A stretch of 64,000 bases of DNA from contig CAVTYH010000001.1 of the NCBI GenBank assembly GCA_963738835.1, forward strand, positions 1,178,001 through 1,242,000. Reading direction: 5' to 3'. Both the position numbers and the translations under genes were made by a program. Below the pieces are notes generated by a model, which saw only the letters and a list, made by a program, of their open reading frames with translations, made no database searches and was not told the origin of the DNA. The stretch comes from CAVTYH01 sp963738835 (GTDB taxonomy: Bacteria > Planctomycetota > Planctomycetia > Pirellulales > JADZDJ01). Within the stretch, counting starts at the first letter, position 1. The number at the start of each line of letters is the position of its first letter. Positions 9,905 through 19,010 of the stretch are shown piece by piece.

Positions 9905-10880
9905 TTAGCTCCCCCCAACACCATCTGGGCCCTCAAAGATGTCTCGTTCGATGTGCCGCACGGCGAAGTCGTCGGCATTATCGGCCGCAACGGCGCGGGC
10001 AAAAGCACGCTCTTGAAAATTCTCAGCCGCATTACCGAGCCCACCTCGGGGCGCGTCGTGCTCAACGGCCGCGTGGCTAGCCTGCTCGAGGTGGGCACCG
10101 GCTTCCACCCCGAGCTCACGGGCCGCGAAAACATTTACTTAAACGGCGCCATCCTGGGCATGCACCGGCACGAAATCAAGCGCAAGTTCGACGCCATGGT
10201 CGATTTCTCCGGATCGAAAAATTCTTAGATACGCCCGTCAAACGCTACTCGAGCGGCATGTACGTGCGCCTGGCCTTCGCCGTGGCCGCCCACTCGATCC
10301 GGAAATTCTCATCATCGACGAAGTGCTCGCCGTCGGCGATGCTGAATTCCAAAAGAAATGCCTCGGCAAAATGCAGGAAGTCGCCGCCGAGCGACGGCCG
10401 CACCGTCCTATTCGTCAGCCACAACATGGCGGCGGTCGAAGTGCTCTGCACCCGGGCCGTGGCGAATCTAACAAGGCAGAGTAATTGCTTCCGGAACTGC
10501 CGTGCAGGTGATCAGAAACTACCGCGAACACATCCACGCGATCAGTCAGGTTGCGGAACTGGCGTTTCCTGCCGGGGCCAGTATTCTCGGCAATCGAGAT
10601 TTTGGATATGGTTGGCTCGCGGGTGAATTTCGTCGAAGTTGGTCACTGCTTAAGGATTTGCCTGCAACTTGCGATCGATCGAGTGTTATGTGACCCTCGT
10701 ATACGCATCGGAATCGATGATACCCTTAGCCATCGGCTTCTGACTGTGCAAAATCCAGCGACTATTCCAATTTCCCATGGTCGAAAATGGGCGTGTTGAG
10801 GTTGACTGAGACAATTCCGGACTTCCTACTTGCCCCGGCCGCTGTTACCTAGCCATTTCGATTGCTCGCGGATATGCCAA

Positions 10881-12058
10881 ATGCTGAGACATTACGTGTC
10901 GACGGCAGTCTTTGTGTCGAGGACTCTGAACGATTTGATCAGCCGGCCGAGGTTTTTCGCAAAATCGTGGCGGCTCGTTCCGAGTGGGCCATAAAGCGAA
11001 TTACTGGGGATGGCAAATACGACAACGCGGGTCAAGAACGACTCGCAGATTGAGGACATCGATATCAGTTTCTGAAAAACAGGTAAAGAAGTTATGCCAG
11101 TATCGCACCACGATCAGTGATTTTTGTCCATATTCCACGGACCGCGGAACCAGCATCGAAAAAGCACTCGGCATTTGCGGTAGACAACCAAGGAAGCAAT
11201 TCGAAATCTTGAATTGTTATTCGGACACGACGGTCGCGTTTTTTTCAACACCGTTTGCCCATGAGATCAGAAACCGTCTAGGCGAAGAAGCGTTCTGAAA
11301 TATTTCAAATTTGCTATTGTTGAAATCCATTTGCGCATTCTGTCATATACCACAACTACTATCACCAATTCGAGAGGTTCGATCGGGTTCATGAACCGGA
11401 AGTTCAAAGGAGATCAAGAGCATCCGTCTCTGGACGACAGCCTACATCTTAAGCCGCATATCAATTTCGATATGACTCCGCGAATCATTGCTAATTACTG
11501 ACATTGGTCGTAGGAGTCCTCCAAGAAGCGATCGCTGCTTTGAATACCAGGCTATCCACGACCGTTAAGGTTCATACTGCGGAACAGATGCGCGCGGATC
11601 CTTCCAAAGCGAATTTAGTGAACGACATCGTCTGGTTGACGGATCAATTACGAAAAGGACTTTGAACTATTTGGTTATTCGTTCGATGGCGCAGCGTGCA
11701 TGGCCGCTTCAGTTGAAATATGAGTGGTTATCCTGAAATACTACTGTTCCCGTGACTTAGTGGGTAAGATCAGTTCGTGCATTTAGAACATATCACGCTG
11801 GCTATGCCGTGTTAGCGGCCCACGATGGCGCGCGGTAAAGCGATCGACGCGATGCAGCCGTTCGGCCAGCGTTCGACGAACGCTCGCGCCAGCCGCGCGG
11901 CCGAAATGTTTTCGTTCAGTTATACCGTGCCCGAGAACTGAAAGTTGCGCACTGCAAGTGGCCGCAGCCGGACTGCGGTGGGCATCGCTCAAGGAATCGC
12001 TGCGTTATCTTCGGTGGTCGTGGAGCACTTCGCCTGCAAATAGGCTGATTGCTGGCAA
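10881..12058. other. Degenerate region with gene remnants
   Basis: No intact gene is visible in this roughly 1.2-kb stretch. Short open pieces look like former coding sequence: 10862-11053 (CVEDSERFDQPAEVFRKIV), 11380-11500 (about 40 codons with SLDDSLHLKPHINFDMTP), and 11509-11664 (VGVLQEAIAALNTRLSTTVK followed by VHTAEQMRADPSKANLVND, ending at a TGA). None can be assigned to a family. Composition becomes more A/T-rich than the neighbours. No transposase, tRNA or clear terminator was seen. It probably represents decay after a rearrangement between wzt and the next operon. Confidence 0.5.
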
Positions 12059-12940
12059 ATGAATGCCATCAAGCCGGTAACCGCTCTGACCTCTACATCC
12101 GCAAACTTTGCTGCTCGATGTCTTAGACGGATCTCGCCGCGCGGGGCTAAAAGGTATTGGTTTTGGCATCGCTCACAATGCTTACAGCATCCGTCTTGGG
12201 TGGGACCGATTACTTGGGAACCGACTGTTCAATTCTCGCCTGGACTGCGGATGCGCGTTCCCTTTGGTGAACAGCAAGGAATGCACCTTGCGTTGGGATT
12301 GCCGTATGAAGGCGAACTTGTCGATCGGTTAACTGAGTGTTTAAAGCCGGGCGATGTGTTTGTCGATGTGGGCGCAAACATGGGCTATTTTTCGATGTTG
12401 GGGTCTAAATTGGTTGGTGCTGCGGGGCGGGTACTTGCCTTCGAGCCATGCGTGAGCAATTTCGCCTGGTTGGCCAGTAACATCCAACTCAACCGCGTAA
12501 CCAATGTATTGCCATTCTCGGCCGCGCTTTCAGATCATAATGGCACGGCCTACATTTCTGTGCCGCCCTTCTTCAATAATGGCGTGAGTTCGGTACGAGA
12601 AAAAGTGAACGGCGAGCCAACCCTGCCGGTGTGTTTGCAGCGGTTTGACGATCTTCCCGACTCGGTGGTGGAAAGAGGCAAGATTCGCCTGATCAAGATC
12701 GATACCGAAGGGCACGAATTGAACGTGCTCCAAGGGATGCAAAGCACCTTGAAATTGGCGCAGCCCATGGCCGTGGCCTGTGAATTGACGCCGGCGTGGA
12801 CCTCGGTTCCAGCAATCGTCGGATTGCTGCAAGATTCGGGCTTTCGGGGTCAATACTTCTGCCAAGATTCGTGGCGGCCGATCGTGGCAAACACGGTGTT
12901 TCCAGCACAGTGCAATGCCTGGTTTGTAAAAGATGAGTGA
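12059..12940 (+). CDS. FkbM-family methyltransferase, second copy
   Basis: A 293-residue SAM-dependent methyltransferase. Motif I is GDVFVDVGANMGYFSMLGSK, the acidic loop is GRVLAFEPCVSNFAWLASNI, and the FkbM signature is IRLIKIDTEGHELNVLQG. It is only distantly similar to the copy at 8700. It overlaps the next gene by 8 bp (ATG at 12933), so the two are probably cotranslated. It likely methylates a sugar of the repeat unit. Intact. Confidence 0.87.
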   Translation: MNAIKPVTALTSTSANFAARCLRRISPRGAKRYWFWHRSQCLQHPSWVGPITWEPTVQFSPGLRMRVPFGEQQGMHLALGLPYEGELVDRLTECLKPGDVFVDVGANMGYFSMLGSKLVGAAGRVLAFEPCVSNFAWLASNIQLNRVTNVLPFSAALSDHNGTAYISVPPFFNNGVSSVREKVNGEPTLPVCLQRFDDLPDSVVERGKIRLIKIDTEGHELNVLQGMQSTLKLAQPMAVACELTPAWTSVPAIVGLLQDSGFRGQYFCQDSWRPIVANTVFPAQCNAWFVKDE

Positions 12941-13994
12941 TTTGCTAGCCAATTTGAATGCAGATGGTGTACCGGTGGTAAGCATCATCCTGCCGACCTA
13001 CAACCGCGTGCGGTTTTTGCCGGAGGCGTTCGAGGCGATCCGCAATCAGCAGTTTACGGATTGGGAATTGATTGTCGTCGATGATGGCAGCACCGATGAC
13101 ACGCGCGAACTGGTTGCCGAGTTGTCAAAATCGGTCACGCAGCCCGTGCGGTACATTTATCAGGAAAATCAAGGAGCGTATGGCGCCCGCAACACGGGCT
13201 TAGATCAGGCCCAGGGCCGGTACATTGCCTTTTACGACAGCGACGACCTCTGGCTGCCGCATCACCTGGCCGACTGTGTGGCGGCGCTGGAAGCGAATGC
13301 CGAGGTCGATTGGGTCTTTGGCGCTTGCCGCGTGGTCGACTACGGCTCGCAGCGTGTGCTGGCCGAGAGCACGTTTTATGTCGACGGCCACGCCCGGCCG
13401 TTCCAGAAGTTGCAGGCCCGGCGGCGGGACGGCCTGAAAATTATTGACGACCCCCAGGCGGCACGCTGCCAGATTTTGCACGGGTTGTACTGCGGCCTGC
13501 AGAATTCGGTGATTCGAAAAAGGCTGTTCGACAACTACCGCTTTGCCGCCGATCGGAGGAATGCCCAGGATCAGGTGATTGTCATCTGGGCGCTGGCCTC
13601 GGGTTTTCGCTTCGCTTACTTCGACAACGTGCACGTGGTGTATCAGGTTCACAATGCGAATTCTTCGCTGGCCGGCGCTGCGAAGACGTTGGACGAGCGG
13701 TTGCGTTTGCAACTCTCTATGATCGAGGGCTTCGAGCGGTTGGCCCTGTCGCCGGTGCTGCGGAGTGCAGACCGCCGGGCGCTGAGGCGGCGGCTGAGCG
13801 AAGAGTATTTCTGGCACGTAGGCTATTCGCTGTTGTGGATGAACGGCCGCCGACGTGACGCCGTGCAGATGCTGCGACGCGGGCTGGCTTATTGGCCGTG
13901 GAACTGGCGGTATTGGAAGACGTACGCTTTGGTGCAGGCGAGAATGTGCGCCAGAAAATCTAAAACGCTCTTGGTGGTGGCTGACGGATTCTAA
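12933..13994 (+). CDS. GT2-family glycosyltransferase
   Basis: A 353-residue GT-A glycosyltransferase. It shows VSIILPTYNRVRFLPEAFEA, WELIVVDDGSTDDTRELV, then YGARNTGLDQAQGRYIAFYD with the catalytic DSDD immediately after. The C-terminal about 100 residues are basic and helical, without membrane segments, so it is probably cytosolic or peripheral. Overlap with the FkbM gene puts it in the same operon. Donor and acceptor unknown. Confidence 0.9.
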   Translation: MSDLLANLNADGVPVVSIILPTYNRVRFLPEAFEAIRNQQFTDWELIVVDDGSTDDTRELVAELSKSVTQPVRYIYQENQGAYGARNTGLDQAQGRYIAFYDSDDLWLPHHLADCVAALEANAEVDWVFGACRVVDYGSQRVLAESTFYVDGHARPFQKLQARRRDGLKIIDDPQAARCQILHGLYCGLQNSVIRKRLFDNYRFAADRRNAQDQVIVIWALASGFRFAYFDNVHVVYQVHNANSSLAGAAKTLDERLRLQLSMIEGFERLALSPVLRSADRRALRRRLSEEYFWHVGYSLLWMNGRRRDAVQMLRRGLAYWPWNWRYWKTYALVQARMCARKSKTLLVVADGF

Positions 13995-14769
13995 ATGGCG
14001 AAATGAGAATCGAGCCGCGAAACAAAGAATCATAAATTATCACAGATCGCAAAAGCGAGCTGTACGGCAGATCTTGGAACAGAAGGGCGACCGAGTTCTC
14101 GGTGGGCCATTCCGTGGCCTTCGTTACACGCCCGCCGCTGCGGGCGGCTGCTGTGCCGACGTGCTTCTGGGCACCTACGAACAGGAATTGCACACCGTTT
14201 TAGAGCAGGTTTGCCGCTGCGAATATCAGACGATTATCGATATTGGTGCGTCAGCGGGCTACTATCTCTGCGGATTTGCACTTCGGAGCCGGGCGAGTCG
14301 AATTATTGGATTCGAGCTGGATCTTAAGAAACACGCGGACATCATGAAGCTTGCCAAAGCGAACGGCGTGCACGAACGCATTCAGATGTATGGCGCCTGC
14401 GATGCGGAATTCCTTCGACGGATACTCAATGCGAACGGCCGGACTTTGGTGATTTGCGACGTGGACGGAGCTGAGATTGAAATACTCGACCTGAAGGCAG
14501 TTCCATTACTGTCAAAGGTTGACATTTTGGTGGAAACCCACGACCTGCTTCGTCCTGGAATTACCGAGGAGCTGGTTCAACGATTTGGCGAGTCGCATGA
14601 AATCGAACGGCTGGATTCGCAATTGCGAAGCACCGATGACCTGCCGGCGGAGGTAACTTTAAGTGAGGAGCTTGCGCTTGCGCCATGGATGAATTTCGCG
14701 GCGGTCAACAGTCGTGGTTATGGATGCGGTCTAAGGCAGCAATCGATGGCAATCTCTCGTCAAGGATGA
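13995..14769 (+). CDS. SAM-methyltransferase-like protein, start unclear
   Basis: The open frame covers at least 14074-14769 and contains a Rossmann-type motif YQTIIDIGASAGYYLCGFA, then RIIGFELDLKKHADIMKLAK and LVICDVDGAEIEILDL, which resembles the FkbM-like order of motifs. The preceding segment GPFRGLRYTPAAAGG leading to LLGTYEQELHTVLEQV is typical of a recurrent uncharacterised methyltransferase group in glycan clusters. No ATG lies in frame. The ATG at 13995 right after the upstream stop is one base out of frame, so an indel near 14000 or a non-ATG start (TTG 14074) is likely. The start given is therefore approximate. Confidence 0.6.
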
Positions 14770-14797
14770 GCCTGGGTTCCGGCCACGCGTGAAGAGT

Positions 14798-15943
14798 ATG
14801 AACGTCCTCTACCTCACGATGAACCCGAACCGGCAGAGCACCACGGTGCCCACCGAAGGTTGGTTTCGTTTTTTGCCAGAGCGCGGCTTACGTCCCGTAT
14901 TGGTGTCACGGGAGCTAGGCAAGTTTGACGCCTGGACAAAGGGCCAAGGCATACCCACATATCAGAATCCGCTGCCGTTTCCCGACAAGCGCCGCCCTTG
15001 GCGATTCCTCAAGGCAGTCTGGCAGTTGCGGTCGATTGCCAGGCGGCACGAAATTGAGCTGGTCCACTGCAACGAGCAAGACATCTTTCCGATTGGGTCG
15101 TATCTCGCCCGGATGTTGCAGGTGCCGATTGTGGTCAGTGTTCACTTTGCCATGGGTCGCGGCTTTTGTCAGTGGGCCTTCGGTGGCAAGAAGTGTCCGG
15201 ACCGGATGTTCTTCGTGAGCGACGGCAGCCTGCAAACTTGTGCTGACGCGCTCCATGGAATAGTCTCCGCTGATCGCCGCCACGTGTTGTACAACGGAAT
15301 CGACCTGGAACGATTTAAGCCTGAGCAAGATCGGCGGCAATTGTTCCGGTCGCGGCACGGCCTGCACGGTCGATTTGCTATCGGCGTGGCATGTGCGCTA
15401 CGGCCCCGCAAGCAACTTGAACACCTGTTTGCGATTGGCGAGCGAATTCCCGATGACCGGCTGCGAATTGTTGTCGCTGGCGGCCCCGTGCCCGGCGACG
15501 AAAGCTATGCGGAGCAGCTTTTAGCGAGCGCCAAGCAGCGACTGGGGCAGAAGCTGATGTTGCTTGGGCATCTCGATGAACTGCGAGATTTCTACAACGG
15601 GCTGGATGTGTTTGTGAACACAAGCCAAGAAGAGGCCTGCAGTATTAGTGTGATCGAAGCTCTGGCCTGCGGTTGCCCGGTGCTAGGTTATCCCAGCAAA
15701 TCGGTCGACGATCAAATTCTTCCCGATGGCGGTGAAATTGTCGCTCAAGACGACCGCGAGCAGTTGGCTGCCGCGGCCTCCCGATGGCTGGCGGATGACA
15801 ATGGTCGAGCCCAGGCCCGACACGCCGCCCGACGACAAGCCGAAGATCGGTTCGACATTTGCAAACTGGCCGACCAGTTATGGGATGAATACGGCCAGTT
15901 GCTGCACGAGGACGTGAGAAGTATGGTTGCAGCAGCCACATGA
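14798..15943 (+). CDS. GT4 glycosyltransferase
   Basis: GT-B enzyme of about 381 residues. The acceptor half includes ELVHCNEQDIFPIGSYLARM. The hinge reads HVLYNGIDLERFKPEQD, and the donor site ends in SQEEACSISVIEALACGCPV, the E-x7-E motif of family GT4. A GTG at 14789 could also start it. The stop overlaps the next gene's ATG (ATGA at 15940). It probably adds one sugar of the repeat unit in the cytosol. Intact. Confidence 0.9.
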   Translation: MNVLYLTMNPNRQSTTVPTEGWFRFLPERGLRPVLVSRELGKFDAWTKGQGIPTYQNPLPFPDKRRPWRFLKAVWQLRSIARRHEIELVHCNEQDIFPIGSYLARMLQVPIVVSVHFAMGRGFCQWAFGGKKCPDRMFFVSDGSLQTCADALHGIVSADRRHVLYNGIDLERFKPEQDRRQLFRSRHGLHGRFAIGVACALRPRKQLEHLFAIGERIPDDRLRIVVAGGPVPGDESYAEQLLASAKQRLGQKLMLLGHLDELRDFYNGLDVFVNTSQEEACSISVIEALACGCPVLGYPSKSVDDQILPDGGEIVAQDDREQLAAAASRWLADDNGRAQARHAARRQAEDRFDICKLADQLWDEYGQLLHEDVRSMVAAAT

Positions 15944-17097
15944 CAAATCTAATGGAGCGCTTGCGAATTACAATTGCCAGTTGGGCGCCGTTTCAGGCCG
16001 GGGCGGAAGTTGCCGCCGAGCGGTTGGCGGTGGGGTTGCAGACGGCCGGGCACGACGTGCTCGTGGTGCTGGGAACCGAGGGCGAGACGCTAAAGCACAT
16101 GCGGTCGGTTGGGTTGCGCTGCGAATTTGTGCCGATGGCCATGACCGATAAGTGGCGCTGGTGGCGGTATACGGAAACTCGGCGGCAGTTAACGGCCATT
16201 TTGCGCCGCGAGCAGCCCGACGTCGTACACTGCAACGATTTGCCAACCAGCCAGATGGTCGGCGAGGCCGCCCAGCGCTTGGAAATTCCCAGAATTTGTC
16301 ATCACCGGTTTCCGTTCAGTGGTTCGGCCATCGACTGGCTGAATAAATTCGGGGCCGAGCGACATGTGTTTGTGTCGGCGGCGCTGAAGAACGAGATTTG
16401 TGCGTCGTCGTCGCAAGTGGCTTCTTCGTCTGGCAGCGTTGTACACGATGGCCTGCCGCTGGAGCCGGCGCCCACCATGTCAGAGCGGCAAGCAGCGCGA
16501 GCAAGATTGGACTTGCCGCAGGCTAAGGTCCTGGTTCTGTTTGCCGGCCAAATTATTGAGCGAAAAGGTGTCGCCGATTTGTTGCAGGCCTGGCAATTTG
16601 TGCAACCCGCCGTGCGCGAGCAGGCCGAATTGTTGATCGTCGGCGACGATTTGCAGAACAATGGGGAATATCGGCTGGCGATGGAGGATTTGGCGAAGCA
16701 GATTGGTTCGCCGGCGCGATTCTTCGGCTTCCAGCGCAATATCAAAGACTGGCTCACAGCAGCCGATTTTGCTGTGGTGCCCTCGCACGTCGAACCGCTT
16801 GGCAACGCGACGTTGGAAGCGATGGCCTATTCGCTGCCGGTAATCGGCTGCGACGTTGGCGGAATTCCCGAGATGATTGTCCACGAGGCGACGGGGCTGC
16901 TGGTTGCACCGCGAAATCCGGCCGGTTTGGCGGCGGCGCTGGAGCGACTTATTCTCAACGCCGACGTGCGGCAGCAATTTGGCGCTGCCGGCAGGCGGCG
17001 TTGTGAAACGCATTTCAGCATTGAAGCGCACACGGCCAACATTGTCGAACAATACCAGCTTATGCTGGCGGCCCGCGAGAGTTGCCTGACTTCATGA
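15940..17097 (+). CDS. GT4 glycosyltransferase
   Basis: A 385-residue GT-B enzyme. The N-terminal half has PFQAGAEVAAERLAVGLQTA and VVHCNDLPTSQMVGEAAQ. The C-terminal half has VLFAGQIIERKGVADLLQAW, VVPSHVEPLGNATLEAMAYS and PVIGCDVGGIPEMI, the donor-binding E-x7-E region. It overlaps by 4 bp with both neighbours (15940 and 17094), so three GT4 genes form a tightly coupled block. Intact. Confidence 0.92.
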   Translation: MTNLMERLRITIASWAPFQAGAEVAAERLAVGLQTAGHDVLVVLGTEGETLKHMRSVGLRCEFVPMAMTDKWRWWRYTETRRQLTAILRREQPDVVHCNDLPTSQMVGEAAQRLEIPRICHHRFPFSGSAIDWLNKFGAERHVFVSAALKNEICASSSQVASSSGSVVHDGLPLEPAPTMSERQAARARLDLPQAKVLVLFAGQIIERKGVADLLQAWQFVQPAVREQAELLIVGDDLQNNGEYRLAMEDLAKQIGSPARFFGFQRNIKDWLTAADFAVVPSHVEPLGNATLEAMAYSLPVIGCDVGGIPEMIVHEATGLLVAPRNPAGLAAALERLILNADVRQQFGAAGRRRCETHFSIEAHTANIVEQYQLMLAARESCLTS

Positions 17098-18346
17098 AAT
17101 GTTTGCTAGCCAGTTCCGTGTTTCCCCCACAAGTCGGCGGCAGCGGACGTTGGTTTTGGGAAATTTACCGACGGCTTCCTCGGACGGACGTATTCGTTGC
17201 GGCCGGGGAGCACGCGGCGCAAGAACAATTCGATCGCACGCACGATTTGAACGTGGTTCGTGTGCCGCTGGCGATGCCGACTTGGGGGACGTTCAGTTGG
17301 TCTGGCTCGCGCGGCTACTTTCGCAACTATCGCCGCGTGGCACAACTAGTGAAACAGCATCGGATCGAGCAAATCCACTGTGGCTGCCTGCTGCCGGAAG
17401 GCTGGATTGCCTGGTTGATCCAGAAACGATTTGGAATTCCTTACGTTTGTTATGTGCATGGCGAAGAAACCAATATTGGACGAAGCAGCCGCGAGCTTGG
17501 CTGGATGATGCGGAAAGTGCTGGGAGCGGCAAGCATTGTCATCGCCAACAGTCGTAATACCTGGCAGATGCTGCGAAACGATTGGGAAGTGCCGGAAGAC
17601 CGACTCCGTGTGCTGCACCCTGGGGTCGATGTGCATCGCTTCGTGCCGAAAGAACAAGACTCCGATCTTCGTCGCGAGCTTGGCTGGGCGGAGCGGACCG
17701 TGATCTTGACCGTGGGACGTTTGCAGGCTCGCAAGGGCCAAGATCATTTGATTCTGGCATTGAATGAAGTGCGACGCAGCGTACCCGATGTGTTGTATGT
17801 CATCGTGGGCGATGGCGAGCGGCGGGGTTATTTGGAAGCCTTGGTGAGCGAGCACGGCTTGCAAGATCATGTGCAATTCCGCGGCGACATTCCTGATAGC
17901 GAACTAATTCGTTGTTATCAGCAGTGCGATTTGTTTGCCCTGCCGAATCGCGAAGTGAACGGCGATTTTGAAGGGTTCGGAATGGTTTTGCTGGAAGCCC
18001 AGGCCTGCGGCCGACCCGTTTTAGCGGGCACCTCGGGCGGAACCGCTGAAACGATGCAAGTTCCTGAAACGGGACGATTAGTGTGTTGCGACCGGCCCGA
18101 ACCGATTGCGGCGGCGCTTGTGGATTTGCTCAGCGACCGACGTGGCATGGAGCAGATGGGGCAGGCAGCGCGCGATGCTGGGTGGTTCAGCAGTTCGATT
18201 GGGAGGTGCTCGCAAAGCAGGCTGAGGAATTGTTTCGATCGCTCCCGAAATCAGCGGGGCATCAATTCAAGCATGCCGATTTGACAGTGCAGCAATGCCA
18301 TACAGGTCGCAAAGCAGCAGTGGCCCACGAGGTCGCCAGATCGTGA
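17094..18346 (+). CDS. GT4 glycosyltransferase, 3' frameshift
   Basis: GT-B enzyme starting MKCLLASSVFPPQVGGSGRW at the ATG overlapping the previous stop. It contains GIPYVCYVHGEETNIGRSSR, VLHPGVDVHRFVPKEQD, ILTVGRLQARKGQDHLILAL and FEGFGMVLLEAQACGRPVLA. Near 18175-18185 the frame changes: the natural end reads VVQQFDWEVLAKQAEELFRS and stops at 18346, overlapping the next GTG start. Without the shift it would end in an unrelated tail at 18284. Confidence 0.87.
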
Positions 18347-18990
18347 AAGAATTGCTGAAACGCGCAGCCAATGTAATCGCGTTGATGATCGTGTTGTTGC
18401 CTTGGGTCGTTTACCGAATTGAATCACTGCTGTTGGCCGACACAAAAGTTTTTCCTGGTTGGTCGCAAGCCTTCAGCTTGGTGCCCGGCTTGATCGGAGT
18501 GTATTTGCGACGGGCTTTTTACCGCTTGGTGTTCACGCAGTGCGCAAGCGATGCCTGCATCAGTTTTGGCACCGTGTTTTCTCACCCAACCGCGCGTGTC
18601 GGCCGAAGTGTTTACATCGGTGTGTTCTGTGTGATGGGCGACGTAACACTAGAAGACGACGTTATCATTGCTTCTCACGTTTCGATTGCCAATGGCTCTG
18701 CCCAGCACGGCATTGAGCGGCTGGATATTCCTGTTCGGGAGCAACCCGGCGATTGGCCGCATATTACGATCGGACGCGATTCGTGGATTGGCGAGCGAGC
18801 CGTTGTGCTGGCGGATGTGGGACAGCATTGTGTCATTGGCGCGGGTGCCGTCGCAATTCGTCCAATTCCCGATTATGCCATCGCGGTCGGTTCGCCGGCT
18901 AAGGTCGTGAGTTCGCGGCTGCCGGCGGGATTATCGGATGCAATTCAATCGAGTGAGACGGTCTCAGAATTTTCGGAGGTCAAGGCGTAA
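18343..18990 (+). CDS. Hexapeptide-repeat acyltransferase (WcaF/LbetaH type)
   Basis: Left-handed beta-helix acyltransferase. After an N-terminal hydrophobic helix (ANVIALMIVLLPWVVYRIES) come hexapeptide repeats: ARVGRSVYIGVFCVMGDVTL, EDDVIIASHVSIANGS, then DSWIGERAVVLADVGQHCVI and GAGAVAIRPIPDYAIAVGSP. The catalytic His is likely in IASHVSI. It probably O-acetylates the polysaccharide. A GTG at 18343 overlaps the previous stop (GTGA); an in-frame ATG at 18295 would overlap more. Intact. Confidence 0.85.
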   Translation: MKELLKRAANVIALMIVLLPWVVYRIESLLLADTKVFPGWSQAFSLVPGLIGVYLRRAFYRLVFTQCASDACISFGTVFSHPTARVGRSVYIGVFCVMGDVTLEDDVIIASHVSIANGSAQHGIERLDIPVREQPGDWPHITIGRDSWIGERAVVLADVGQHCVIGAGAVAIRPIPDYAIAVGSPAKVVSSRLPAGLSDAIQSSETVSEFSEVKA

Positions 18991-19010
18991 GGCACGCCGC
19001 GCTCTTCATC

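Larger units (their letters stand above)
9575..10880 (+). pseudogene. wzt: ABC polysaccharide exporter ATPase (Wzt-like), multiply frameshifted
   Basis: ATPase of a Wzt/TagH-type exporter. Walker A (GRNGAGKSTLLKILSRI) and the family segment LEVGTGFHPELTGRENIYLN are in the first frame. After a break near 10210 come the signature YSSGMYVRLAFAVAAH, then after another break the Walker B (LIIDEVLAVGD), and FVSHNMAAVEVLC in yet another frame. Downstream pieces such as RVIASGTAVQVIRNYREHI, RVNFVEVG, DPRIRIGIDD and PDFLLAPGR match the C-terminal carbohydrate-recognition domain of Wzt, spread over several frames to about 10880. At least four breaks make this the worst-preserved gene of the cluster. 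The N-terminus also carries an in-frame insertion of palindromic repeats. The end coordinate is approximate. Confidence 0.8.

Noticed and set aside
10881..12058. tRNA or integration site in the degenerate region
   Set aside because: No cloverleaf, TTCGA loop or flanking direct repeats could be found.
13200..14033. 277-codon minus-strand open frame
   Set aside because: Overlaps an intact GT2 gene with clear motifs; high GC bias explains the open antisense frame.
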